A stretch of DNA of 64,000 nucleotides. It comes from Microbacterium croceum (GTDB taxonomy: Bacteria; Actinomycetota; Actinomycetes; Actinomycetales; Microbacteriaceae). The position numbers were made by a program, and so were the translations under genes. The notes beneath the pieces were generated by a model. It was not told the DNA's origin. It did no database searches and worked only from the letters and a program-made list of their open reading frames with translations. How positions within the stretch are numbered: the first letter of the stretch is position 1; each line of letters opens with the position of its first letter. Shown here piece by piece: positions 1-8,193 of this stretch. Location: positions 1,984,001 through 2,048,000 of the forward strand of contig NZ_JAHWXN010000001.1 of the NCBI RefSeq assembly GCF_023091245.1, read 5' to 3'.

Positions 1-1012
1 TCCACGGGCTGGAGAAGCCGTTGCCGAAGAGCGGATGCTCGCCGGCGCGCTCGAGAACCTTGGTCCAGATCTTCTCGGAACGGCCGGTGAGGTCGGCACT
101 GCGCCCCAGCAGGGCGAAGAGGGGATCGCGGAGCACCCAGACCGCCGCTCCGCCGAGCGCCGCGGTGCCGATCGCGATCGCGTAGATCCTGGTGCGCGCC
201 CCGGGAGTGCGTGCGCGCCGCATGGCGAGTGCCACCACGAGAACGACGGCGACGGCCGCGGCGCAGACGAACGCTGTCGCTGATGACGTGCGGATGAGGA
301 AGTACGCCGCCAGCAGCATCCAGAGAGCGAGCGTCGTGCGCCACCGGGCCCGTGCGGCGAACAGCACTCCGAAGGTGATGATCGCGAAGAGGGAGATGAT
401 GGCGAGCAGATTCGCGTTGCCGACGATGCCCTGGATGCGCCCGCCGTCGAGCAGGTTGTCGCGCACCCAGTACCACTGCGGATCGATCTTGCCGTCCGGG
501 AGGGTGAGGAAGTTCGGCAGGAGCGGCCCGTGCAGGACCAGCGACACCCAGAGCTCGAGCGCGAGCGAGAGCCCCAGGATCCACTTGAATGCCGAGGAGA
601 GCGCGCGGATGATCTCGTTCCAGGTGAGAACGTGCACGAGGAAGAGGGCGTTCAGCGTCACCGCGGCCAGCAGCCCCCAGGTGATCAGGGTGGGTCCGCG
701 CCATTGCGACCACGCCACGGAGACCAGCGCGAGGGTCGTGTAGCCGAGCGCGGTCCACGGCAGACGCCGCCACCGGAAGGGTTGCGGGCGGTTCTTGGCG
801 ATCATCGGCACGCCGATGGCGATCGTGGCGAGGGTGAAGAGGGCGAGCACGACCGCCGCGCCCACGAACCCGAGGAGGTTGTACACGGCGGAGTGGGCGA
901 ACGTCACGATCAGGACGAGGATCGCGTAGCCGCGCAGCAAGAGATGCCCCGTCGACTCACGCTCTGGTGCGGTGGGCCGGGCCGCGACCGGGTGCTTTGT
1001 GTACTGAGCCAT
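1..1012 (-). CDS. O-antigen ligase family membrane protein, 3' end outside window
   Basis: At least 337 codons are read on the minus strand with no stop before the window edge. The product is a polytopic membrane protein with about nine hydrophobic segments, a large loop in the middle and a late segment reading GRSADLTGRSEKIW then HPLFGNGF. That arrangement matches the Wzy/WaaL (O-antigen ligase) family, which polymerises or transfers lipid-linked glycans at the outer face of the membrane. ATG at 1012 is chosen because TAGCCT lies 7 nt upstream, matching the leaderless promoters elsewhere here. It diverges from manA, which fits a surface-glycan context. The polymer is unknown. Confidence 0.75.
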   Translation of the reverse strand, partial: MAQYTKHPVAARPTAPERESTGHLLLRGYAILVLIVTFAHSAVYNLLGFVGAAVVLALFTLATIAIGVPMIAKNRPQPFRWRRLPWTALGYTTLALVSVAWSQWRGPTLITWGLLAAVTLNALFLVHVLTWNEIIRALSSAFKWILGLSLALELWVSLVLHGPLLPNFLTLPDGKIDPQWYWVRDNLLDGGRIQGIVGNANLLAIISLFAIITFGVLFAARARWRTTLALWMLLAAYFLIRTSSATAFVCAAAVAVVLVVALAMRRARTPGARTRIYAIAIGTAALGGAAVWVLRDPLFALLGRSADLTGRSEKIWTKVLERAGEHPLFGNGFSSPW

Positions 1013-1025
1013 CGCGTTCAGGCTA
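1013..1025 (-). promoter_or_regulatory. Predicted leaderless promoter of the ligase gene
   Basis: The -10 hexamer TAGCCT (1020-1025, minus) ends 7 nt before the ATG at 1012, so transcription would begin at or next to the start codon. Confidence 0.5.
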
Positions 1026-1068
1026 CCGCGCCGCACCCGGCGCGTCGCTGAACGTCGCTGAGCGGCTC

Positions 1069-1080
1069 TACGCTGGGGGC
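1069..1080 (+). promoter_or_regulatory. Predicted leaderless promoter of manA
   Basis: TACGCT (1069-1074) lies 6 nt before the manA ATG. The gap is a G run that could also act as a weak Shine-Dalgarno, so leaderless translation is not certain. Confidence 0.45.
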
Positions 1081-2211
1081 ATGCTGCTGAGTCTGACCAA
1101 CACTCCCCGTGATTACGCCTGGGGTTCGACCTCGTTCCTGGCCGAGCTGGAAGGGCGTTCACCATCGGGGGCTCCGGAGGCCGAGGTCTGGTTCGGCGAT
1201 CACCCCGGTGACCCGGCGGATGTCGACGGTGACGGCACTCTGGATGAGATCACCGGCGGCCGGCTCCCGTACCTGCTCAAGCTGCTCGCCGCAGCGCGGC
1301 CGCTGTCCATCCAGGTCCACCCGACGTTGGCCCAGGCGCAGCAGGGCTGGGCAGCGGAGAGTGGCAAGGCTCTCGATGACCCGACACGCAACTACCGGGA
1401 CGACAACCACAAGCCGGAGCTGATCGTTGCGTTGAGCGAGACGTTCCAGTCGTTGAGCGGGCTGCGTCCCGTCTCCGACACGTTGGTCCTGATCGACGCG
1501 CTCGGGGAGGGGGCGGGTGTGTCGGCACTCCGTGCGCGCCTGTCCGGTGATGCCGATGTGCTCCGCGACACGATCAGCTGGCTGCTCAGCGGTGACGCGC
1601 AGTCAGAGGTGGACGAGATCATCGCGGCGGTGACCGCGGCAGCCGAGGGCGCGGATGCGGGGGAGTGGAACGCCGCGATCCAGGCGATCGCCGGAGTCGC
1701 TCAGACGTATCCGGGAGACCCCGGGGTCGTGGTCGCCCTCCTCATGAACCACGTCGTCCTCCGCCGGGGCGAGGGGCTCTTCCTCCGTGCGGGACTGCTG
1801 CACGCATACCTCGAGGGACTCGGGGTGGAGATCATGGCGGCGAGCGACAACGTCCTGCGCGGCGGACTCACTCCCAAGCGCATCGATGTTCCTGAACTGC
1901 TCACGATCCTGGACTCGGCGCCCGCTGAGGTGCCCGTGCTGCGCCCCGCCGCCGATGGTGCCGTCACGTCCTACCCGGTGCCGGTCGCGGACTTCGCGCT
2001 CGACCGAGTGACGCTGACGGGGGGCGCCGTCGCGCGAGCGGTCGCTGGCGACACGATGGTGCTCGCGACCGCCGGTGACGTTGCGATCGAGACCGTGTCG
2101 GGCGAGGTGCGGACGGTGCCGGTGGGGAGCGCCGCCTTCGTGTCGGCCGACGAACCCGAGCTGCGCCTCAGCGGGGTGGGTGAGGCGTTCATCGCCGCGC
2201 CCGGTCGCTGA
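1081..2211 (+). CDS. manA: Mannose-6-phosphate isomerase, class I
   Basis: This 376-residue protein interconverts fructose 6-phosphate and mannose 6-phosphate, feeding GDP-mannose for glycolipid and glycan synthesis in the cytoplasm. Type I phosphomannose isomerase signatures are visible: the metal-site stretch IQVHPT near residue 76, the DNHKPEL segment near 110, and the LRAGLLHAYLEG and NVLRGGLTPKRID blocks near 235-265. The length is normal for bacterial ManA. The reading frame opens upstream at 967, but the conserved N terminus (MLLSLTNTPRDYAWG) begins at 1081. The manA-whiB2 neighbourhood is shared with other Actinobacteria. Confidence 0.95.
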   Translation: MLLSLTNTPRDYAWGSTSFLAELEGRSPSGAPEAEVWFGDHPGDPADVDGDGTLDEITGGRLPYLLKLLAAARPLSIQVHPTLAQAQQGWAAESGKALDDPTRNYRDDNHKPELIVALSETFQSLSGLRPVSDTLVLIDALGEGAGVSALRARLSGDADVLRDTISWLLSGDAQSEVDEIIAAVTAAAEGADAGEWNAAIQAIAGVAQTYPGDPGVVVALLMNHVVLRRGEGLFLRAGLLHAYLEGLGVEIMAASDNVLRGGLTPKRIDVPELLTILDSAPAEVPVLRPAADGAVTSYPVPVADFALDRVTLTGGAVARAVAGDTMVLATAGDVAIETVSGEVRTVPVGSAAFVSADEPELRLSGVGEAFIAAPGR

Positions 2212-2225
2212 CAGTCGTTCTCGTC

Positions 2226-2267
2226 GTCGGCGTGTCGTCGCAAGACGGATTGCCGCGACACGCCGAC
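2226..2267 (+). terminator. Hairpin after manA
   Basis: A perfect 12-bp inverted repeat (arms 2226-2237 and 2256-2267, core TCGGCGTGTCG) with an 18-nt loop begins 14 nt after the manA stop. No T tract follows, so termination is inferred. Confidence 0.5.
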
Positions 2268-2316
2268 ATATCGTCAAGAACCTTCAAGAGGTGATTGAGG
2301 GTTTACTATCTGCGAC

Positions 2317-2345
2317 TTGACCGGAGCGAATCACACGGGTGTAAT
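2317..2345 (+). promoter_or_regulatory. Promoter of whiB2 (-35/-10)
   Basis: TTGACC (2317-2322) and TGTAAT (2340-2345) are separated by 17 nt, a canonical housekeeping sigma-factor layout. The predicted transcript start near 2352 leaves a leader of about 43 nt before the ATG at 2395. Confidence 0.55.
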
Positions 2346-2394
2346 TAGGTATGCACGGCCCGCCGGGGGGCGGAGACAGGGTTGGGAGATCGAG

Positions 2395-2712
2395 ATGACG
2401 GGATACCGTTCCGACGTACCGGAGAACTGGTTCGTCGATCCGATCAACCTCGGAGTGCCCGGCGTCCGCAAGCCGGGCTCCGACGACGACACCGCTCTCG
2501 GCTGGCAGAGCGAAGCGCTCTGCTCGCAGACCGATCCCGAGGCATTCTTCCCCGAGAAGGGTGGCTCCACGCGGGACGCCAAGCGCATCTGCACGTCCTG
2601 CGATGTCCGGGGCGAGTGCCTCGAATACGCGCTGAACAACGATGAGCGCTTCGGCATCTGGGGCGGTCTCTCCGAGCGCGAGCGCCGTAAGCTCAAGCGC
2701 CGCGCCAGCTGA
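2395..2712 (+). CDS. whiB2: WhiB-family iron-sulfur transcription factor (WhiB2/WhmD type)
   Basis: This 105-aa WhiB-like protein has the four cluster-binding cysteines at 43, 66, 69 and 75 (pattern C-x22-CxxC-x5-C), the DPEAFFP segment, the GIWGG turn and a basic C terminus (ERRKLKRRAS) for DNA or sigma-factor contact. WhiB2/WhmD proteins act in septation and sporulation control in Actinobacteria; the subtype rests on the roughly 35-residue N-terminal extension and on the position next to manA and DUF3499. The frame extends upstream to 2317, but that ATG lies inside the -35 element, so ATG 2395 after GGGAGATCGAG is preferred. Confidence 0.9.
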   Translation: MTGYRSDVPENWFVDPINLGVPGVRKPGSDDDTALGWQSEALCSQTDPEAFFPEKGGSTRDAKRICTSCDVRGECLEYALNNDERFGIWGGLSERERRKLKRRAS

Positions 2713-2811
2713 ACCGGATCGTGGGCGACCGCCGCGGACCCTCTGAGCATCCGCGGGGACGGCTTCGCAGGCGCGCCGCAGGCGGTGCCTCAGCGTCAGC
2801 CGCCTCACGCA

Positions 2812-2826
2812 TAGGCTGACCACGTC
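2812..2826 (+). promoter_or_regulatory. Possible promoter of the glycosyltransferase gene
   Basis: TAGGCT (2812-2817) lies 9 nt before the ATG at 2827, predicting a leader of only 2-3 nt. Confidence 0.4.
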
Positions 2827-5800
2827 ATGCCAGCCCGAGTTCACGCCATCATCGTCGCCCGCGCCGGATCCTCGTCCCGCGCGCAGCTTCTCCGCACGCT
2901 GGAAGCCTTGCGCTCTCAGACCACTCCCGTCGCCGCCGTCACCCTCGTGGTGTGCGGAGATGCGGGTTCGGCTCGGGAGAGCGACGCGGTCGCACGCACC
3001 GTCGAGGGGATCATCGAGGCGCGTAGCACCACGTCTTTCGCGGAGGCGATCGAGCTCGCTCGTCCTCGGGTGGCGGAGGACGCGGCGATCTGGCTGCTGG
3101 CGCAGGACACCGCTCCGCACTCCCGAGCGCTGGAGCGTCTGACCGGCATGCTGGAACGTTCCCCGTCCGCGGCGATCATCGCCCCCAAGCTGGTGGCCAC
3201 CGACAACGATCGCGAGATCGTCTCGCTGGGTGTGAGCATGACCGCGCTGGGGCGCTCGGTCGAACTCGCCGCCGGCGAACTCGACCAGGGCCAGCACGAC
3301 GGCGTGGACGACGCGCTCGGCGCCGACATCCGTGGGATGCTGATCCGCGCCGAGGTCCGCGACGCGCTACGTCCTGACCCGGCTCTGGCCGGGGCAGATG
3401 AGGGACTCGACCTCGGGGTGCGTGCGCGCCTCATCGGCGGTCGGGTCGTGCTGGCGCCGAGTGCACGCGTCGCCGTCTCACCCGGCGGCCCCGCTGCACT
3501 TCCCGCGGGATCCGCGCGTCGCGCCTTCGTCACTCGACTCGCGCAGCTGCATCGCCGATTGGCGTACGCTCCCGCGATCACCGTGCCGCTGCACTGGCTC
3601 AGCCTGCTGCCGCTCGCACTGTGGAGATCCACGACCCATCTGATCGGCAAGCGTCCGGAGTCCGTCCTTCCCGAATGGGGCGCCGCGCTGACGGCGATGG
3701 CGCGCTTCGGCGCGGTCGCCCGTTCCCGCGGACGGATCCGTTCGTCGCGGACGTCGTCCTGGGCGAGCATCGCCCCGTTGCGCGTCACCGGCTCGCAACT
3801 ACGTCGACGTCTCGACGACGGGCACGGCAGCGAAGGGGGAGCGGTCAGCGAGCTGCGGTTCTTCTCCGGCGGCGGCGCGTGGGCGGTCCTCGCCGCTCTG
3901 GTCGTCAGCATCACGGCGTTCACCACCGTCCTCGCCTGGCCCGCGATCGGCGGCGGGGGACTGCTCCCGCTGCGCGAGACGGTCGCGGCGTTGTGGACGG
4001 ACGCGGCCTGGGGTCTGCGCGGTGTCGGGGTCGACGTCGTGGGCCCCGCCGACCCGTTCGCGGCGATCATCGCGATCCTCGGCTCGTTGTGGCCGACGGC
4101 TCCCACGTTCTCCCTCATCCTGCTCTGGATCCTCGCGCTGCCGCTCGCCGTCCTGGGAGGGTGGTTCGCGGCAACCCGGGTGACCGACCGCGCCGGCCTG
4201 CGCATCTTCGCCGGTGTCGCCTGGGCTCTGGCGCCAACGTTCCTGACCGCGCTCGTGGAGGGGCGTCCCGCCGCAGTGCTCGTCCATCTGCTGTTGCCGT
4301 GGCTGTTCCACACGGCGGTCGTCGCTCATCGCTCATGGGGAGCGGCAGGCGCGGCATCGCTGCTGTTCGCCGCCGTCGTCGCCTGCGCCCCTTCACTGGC
4401 CCCCGCGCTTGCGCTGCTCTTCGTGATCGCGCTCGGAATCACGCTGGGGACCGCGCAGTTCCGCGGCGCGGTTCGCCTGCTCTGGCTTCCGATCCCGACC
4501 ATCGCGCTGTTTGCGCCGCTGGCGTTCTGGCAGCTGTCGCACGGCAGCCCGCTCGCGCTACTGGCTGATCCAGGGTTCGTCACGGGGAGCAACGTGACAG
4601 CGGACGCCACGGGTCGACTCGCGATCGCCACGGGTTTCCCTACGGCGGATCTCGCCGGATGGGCGCAGTTCTCACTGCTGCCGCTGGGAGCCTGGGCTGC
4701 CGTGCTCTGCGCGCCGCTGGCGCTGCTCTCCCTCGCCGCGGCGATCGCACCGCGATGGCGGGCGGGCATCACTCTGTTGGTGGTGGCCGCTGCGGGCCTG
4801 GCCACCGCGTTCCTCGTCGTGGGGATCACCGTGAGCTTCGCCCAGGGCGAGCCCATCGCCATCTGGCCGGGCACCGGATTGAGTCTCGCCTGGATCGGAG
4901 TCGTGGGGGCGGCGCTCGTCACGCTGGACACGGCGCTGACTGCGTCACGGGTGCGCGTCTTCGCCGCAACGGTCGCGGCGCTCGCGTTGATCCTCTGCGC
5001 GACGCCTGCGCTGACGGCATTTCACGCCGATCGATCGGCGCTCACCAACGGCCCGCAGTCGACCCTGCCCGCGTACGTCGCCGCGCAGGCCGCCGCGGAC
5101 GCGCCCGTCGGGACGCTGGTGCTCACGCCCCAGAACGACGGCGGCCTTGCCGTCGACGTGGTCTGGGGGGCAAGCGAGACGCTCGGATCGCAGACGACCA
5201 TGATCTCCACCGCCACCGAACCGCAGGGGACCGATATCTCGACGCTCTCGGTCGATCTCCTCTCGGCGCGTGACTTCGACGCGCCGTCAGAGTTGGCGGC
5301 GCAGGGCATCGCCTACGTATTGCTCGCACAGAAGGACGGAGGCGAAGGCGACAAGGCCCGCGCCCTGCGCACTTCCGCCACCGCATCGATCGACCAGCGC
5401 GCGGGGTTCGTCCACGCCGGCACGACCGAACGCGGAGTGCTCTGGCGTGTCGAGTCGGATGTCGGTCCGCGCGCGCCGTTGAGCGCTGCGCAGCAGGGGA
5501 CCGCTCGGCTGGTGATCACGGTGCAGTTGCTCGTCATGCTCGCCGCGCTGCTGCTCTCGGTGCCGACCAGAGCTTCACGCCGCGCCGCGCGCGCGCAGTC
5601 GCGTATCGTCGGCCGCGCCTCTGAGGAGCCGTTGATCCTGCCGCGTCACGCGGAGGAGTTCCCGGACGAGGCACCGTTCTCCACGGACGCGGACGCAGAC
5701 GCACCGGCGGAGTCGGTCGTTCACGTGGGCCCAGAGGGCGGTGCAGATGGAGATACACCGGCAGACGCGGACACGGTGAGAGCGGCTGAGCCACGAACAC

Positions 5801-5976
5801 AGGACGATGCCGATGCCGAGCCGGGCGTGAGTGAGGCTGCGGCGTCTTCGGTACCGACCGACGGCGAGCCGGACGCAACTGTCGGGGAGCTCGAAGCTGA
5901 CCGGCAGCCGACGCAGCCGGGTGCGGATGCTGACGACCCTGTGGTGCACGACCGTGAGGCGGAGGACGGCCGATGA
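2827..5976 (+). CDS. Large membrane glycosyltransferase (GT2-like N-terminal domain)
   Basis: This is a 1049-residue protein. Residues 1-235 resemble a GT-A family 2 domain (ten-residue opening beta strand MPARVHAIIV, later WLLAQDTAP where a DxD would be expected). From about residue 350 there are around a dozen transmembrane helices, then a soluble extracytoplasmic region (about 740-890), one last helix near 895-915 and a strongly acidic Asp/Glu/Ala tail of about 130 residues. It probably moves sugars to an envelope acceptor. The gene overlaps the DUF5719 gene by 4 bp (ATGA), so the two are probably translated together. The metal-binding motif is not clear, so activity is inferred and the substrate is unknown. 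Confidence 0.75.
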   Translation: MPARVHAIIVARAGSSSRAQLLRTLEALRSQTTPVAAVTLVVCGDAGSARESDAVARTVEGIIEARSTTSFAEAIELARPRVAEDAAIWLLAQDTAPHSRALERLTGMLERSPSAAIIAPKLVATDNDREIVSLGVSMTALGRSVELAAGELDQGQHDGVDDALGADIRGMLIRAEVRDALRPDPALAGADEGLDLGVRARLIGGRVVLAPSARVAVSPGGPAALPAGSARRAFVTRLAQLHRRLAYAPAITVPLHWLSLLPLALWRSTTHLIGKRPESVLPEWGAALTAMARFGAVARSRGRIRSSRTSSWASIAPLRVTGSQLRRRLDDGHGSEGGAVSELRFFSGGGAWAVLAALVVSITAFTTVLAWPAIGGGGLLPLRETVAALWTDAAWGLRGVGVDVVGPADPFAAIIAILGSLWPTAPTFSLILLWILALPLAVLGGWFAATRVTDRAGLRIFAGVAWALAPTFLTALVEGRPAAVLVHLLLPWLFHTAVVAHRSWGAAGAASLLFAAVVACAPSLAPALALLFVIALGITLGTAQFRGAVRLLWLPIPTIALFAPLAFWQLSHGSPLALLADPGFVTGSNVTADATGRLAIATGFPTADLAGWAQFSLLPLGAWAAVLCAPLALLSLAAAIAPRWRAGITLLVVAAAGLATAFLVVGITVSFAQGEPIAIWPGTGLSLAWIGVVGAALVTLDTALTASRVRVFAATVAALALILCATPALTAFHADRSALTNGPQSTLPAYVAAQAAADAPVGTLVLTPQNDGGLAVDVVWGASETLGSQTTMISTATEPQGTDISTLSVDLLSARDFDAPSELAAQGIAYVLLAQKDGGEGDKARALRTSATASIDQRAGFVHAGTTERGVLWRVESDVGPRAPLSAAQQGTARLVITVQLLVMLAALLLSVPTRASRRAARAQSRIVGRASEEPLILPRHAEEFPDEAPFSTDADADAPAESVVHVGPEGGADGDTPADADTVRAAEPRTQDDADAEPGVSEAAASSVPTDGEPDATVGELEADRQPTQPGADADDPVVHDREAEDGR

Positions 5977-7355
5977 GCAGCAACCGAGGAGTCCGCGTCG
6001 TCGCGACCGGCGCCCGTGTGGTCGTCGGCGCGGCCGTCGCCGTGGCCTGCGTTGTCGGAGTCGTCACCGCGATCCATGCGCCCTGGCCGGAGGTGCGTCA
6101 CGATCCGGCGCAGGTGCGGGTGACGCCACTGCCGGGCGACAGTGTGCTGGTCTGCAACGGCGACCTGCGGGCACTCGGGCGGGACACCGCCAACCCTCTG
6201 GGGATGTGGTCCGCCGCATCGCCCACGCTCACCGTCGATGGCACGTCCGGTGCGCCTCAGATCGGGACCCTGCAGGTGCCCGATCTCGTGGGTGCGGGCG
6301 AGGTACGCACCGTCACCGGCGCCGTCGAGGGGCGGACCGCACCGCTGATCGCCGCGACGGAGTCCGCCACGGTGGAGGCGGACGACCTGCGTGGGTTCGC
6401 CGTGCTGCCCTGCGGCACACCGAGACTGGAGTCCTGGCTCGTCGGGGGCACCGTCGACACGGGCGCTTCCGACCTCATCGTCTTGACGAACGCCGCACAG
6501 GTGCCGTCCACCGTGACCTTGTCCGTCTACGGCACGAGCCGCAGCACGCGGACCGTCATCGTCCCCGCGGGGACGCAGGTGGCGCTCCCGCTCACATCGA
6601 TCGCCGCGGGCAATTCGCTCCCCGTGGTGGAGGTCGCCGCCGATGGTGCGCCGGTGCGCGCCGTGCTGCAGTCGTCGCTGGTGCGCACCCTGGATCCGGC
6701 GGGGGTCGACCTGCAGGAAGCGGTCGCAGGTCCGCAACTGCATCCTGTGTTCGCCGGCGTGCAGTCGTTCGCCGCCGACGGAGACGATGCCGACATGACG
6801 GTGCTGCGCATGCTGTCGCCGGCGGATGCCGCGCAGGCGCGCGTGACCGTCCGTGCCTCGGGATCGAGCGGCATCGCGAACGAGTTCACCGTGTCGCTGT
6901 CGGCAGGGGAACCTGCCGAAGTATCGCTGAGCGGGCTGGCACCGGGCACGTACAGTGTGCAGATCGACGCCGACGCCCCGATCGTCTCGGCGGTCAGACA
7001 GCAGGATGCTCTCGTCCGCGGCTCCGATTTCTCCTGGATGACTCCTGCGCCGGAGATCGACTCCGATGCCCTCCTGGCGGTGCCCGCAGGGCCGAGCCCC
7101 CGACTTCATCTGGTGAACGAGACCGATGCGGACGCCACCGTCACCCTCGAGCCGACGAATGGGAGACCGGCGACCGAGGTCACCGTTCCGGCGAAGGGAT
7201 CGATCGACACCGCGGTCGCGCAGCGGACGGCGTATCTGCTGAGCACTACCGGCACCGTACATGCGGCGATCACCATGAGCGCAGAGGGCGAGCTCGCGGG
7301 GTGGCCCGTGCAGCCCAGCGCCGGGGCGGCGGAGAGCATCACGGTCTATCCGTGA
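5973..7355 (+). CDS. DUF5719 family membrane-anchored protein
   Basis: This 460-residue protein has one N-terminal transmembrane helix (about residues 12-32) followed by a long extracytoplasmic part rich in short beta-type repeats, Thr and Val, without a recognisable catalytic motif. The family is recognised from its fixed place behind the giant GT2 membrane protein in Actinobacteria, with ATG overlapping the upstream stop (ATGA at 5973). It is probably a partner subunit of that glycosyltransferase on the outer face. The function is unknown. Confidence 0.7.
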   Translation: MSSNRGVRVVATGARVVVGAAVAVACVVGVVTAIHAPWPEVRHDPAQVRVTPLPGDSVLVCNGDLRALGRDTANPLGMWSAASPTLTVDGTSGAPQIGTLQVPDLVGAGEVRTVTGAVEGRTAPLIAATESATVEADDLRGFAVLPCGTPRLESWLVGGTVDTGASDLIVLTNAAQVPSTVTLSVYGTSRSTRTVIVPAGTQVALPLTSIAAGNSLPVVEVAADGAPVRAVLQSSLVRTLDPAGVDLQEAVAGPQLHPVFAGVQSFAADGDDADMTVLRMLSPADAAQARVTVRASGSSGIANEFTVSLSAGEPAEVSLSGLAPGTYSVQIDADAPIVSAVRQQDALVRGSDFSWMTPAPEIDSDALLAVPAGPSPRLHLVNETDADATVTLEPTNGRPATEVTVPAKGSIDTAVAQRTAYLLSTTGTVHAAITMSAEGELAGWPVQPSAGAAESITVYP

Positions 7356-7380
7356 CCGGGGCCGCCGTCCTCGGGAGCGA

Positions 7381-7806
7381 TCAGTGGTCGTGTCCGAGAT
7401 CCCACGGCTCGCGTCCGACGTATTCGGCTGCGGCACGGAAGACGGCGCTCTCGATGGCCATCCGTCGGTGAGCGTTGTCGTCGTGACCGGGAGGGAGCAT
7501 CCGCTCGATCGGCAGGCGGAAGAGCACGATGCGGCGCTGGTCGCGGTCGAGGTACCACCGGGGCACCTCCTCCGTCACCTCGAAGCCGGGCATGGCGCCG
7601 ATCTCGAAGCGCACGTCCTGCAGCTCCGGCCAGGTGCCGCGGAGGAACTCCACGGCGGTCCCGACAGTCAGATCGAAACGGTCGATCCGCCCGTCCAGCG
7701 GTGCCAGCGGCGGCCTCACGACCTCACTGCGGCCGAGTCGGCCATGACGGCCATGGCGCGCGCCGCGCCGCGGAGCGGCGGAGGAGGCACTGCGACGACG
7801 AGGCAT
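7381..7806 (-). CDS. Zincin-like metallopeptidase-family protein (PF06262 type) without HExxH
   Basis: This 141-residue protein has a basic, low-complexity N terminus (about 30 residues) and a compact domain that I assign to the zincin_1 family, the type of M. tuberculosis Rv3259 beside DUF3499 and whiB2. The usual HExxH metal site is absent: the equivalent helix reads HRRMAIESAVFRAA, with only one flanking His. A peptidase activity is therefore doubtful. The gene is convergent with the DUF5719 gene and divergent from DUF3499. Its start is supported by TAGACT 6 nt upstream. Confidence 0.75.
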   Translation of the reverse strand: MPRRRSASSAAPRRGARHGRHGRLGRSEVVRPPLAPLDGRIDRFDLTVGTAVEFLRGTWPELQDVRFEIGAMPGFEVTEEVPRWYLDRDQRRIVLFRLPIERMLPPGHDDNAHRRMAIESAVFRAAAEYVGREPWDLGHDH

Positions 7807-7818
7807 GTCGAAAGTCTA
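7807..7818 (-). promoter_or_regulatory. Predicted leaderless promoter of the zincin-like gene
   Basis: TAGACT (7813-7818, minus) with a 6-nt gap to the ATG at 7806. Confidence 0.55.
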
Positions 7819-7873
7819 GGCGCTGGAGCCGTGCGTCGCGGCGCGGCATCGTCTCGCTCGCCCGGTCAGGACG

Positions 7874-7886
7874 TACGCTGATCGTG
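7874..7886 (+). promoter_or_regulatory. Predicted leaderless promoter of DUF3499
   Basis: TACGCT (7874-7879) with a 7-nt gap to ATG 7887. An in-frame GTG at 7884 is an alternative start. Confidence 0.5.
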
Positions 7887-8093
7887 ATGAACGGACGACT
7901 CTGCTCGAAGGTCGGATGCGCGCGGGAAGCCGTGGCGACCCTCACCTACGATTACGGCGATCAGATGGCCGCGCTCGGGCCGCTGGGCCTCGCGGATCAC
8001 CCGCACGCGCACGATCTCTGTGGCCCGCATGCCGATCGACTCTCGGTACCGGCCGGGTGGCTCGTGGTGCGTCACGAGGCGCTGCGCGCCTGA
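7887..8093 (+). CDS. DUF3499 family small protein
   Basis: This 68-residue protein matches the DUF3499 pattern: N-terminal CSKVGC, then EAVATLTYDYGDQMAALGPL, then HAHDLCGPHADRLSVPAGW. The pairs Cys-x4-Cys and Cys-x2-His suggest a small zinc-binding module. The Rv3258c homologue is conserved next to whiB2 and manA; its role is not established. The upstream part of the frame is rejected because the promoter-like TACGCT lies directly before ATG 7887 and the family starts here. Confidence 0.85.
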   Translation: MNGRLCSKVGCAREAVATLTYDYGDQMAALGPLGLADHPHAHDLCGPHADRLSVPAGWLVVRHEALRA

Positions 8094-8193
8094 GCAGTTT
8101 CCTCGACACGCGATCACGGCGGGCCTGGGGCGGATGACGGTCTGGATATCCTGACGGCGGACGTGCCACGGCGGCGCGCCAGGAAAGGCTGTC

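Noticed and set aside
5534..7436. Long reading frames antisense to the glycosyltransferase and DUF5719 genes
   Set aside because: Composition (Arg/Pro/His-rich) and lack of motifs mark them as shadows typical of high-GC DNA.
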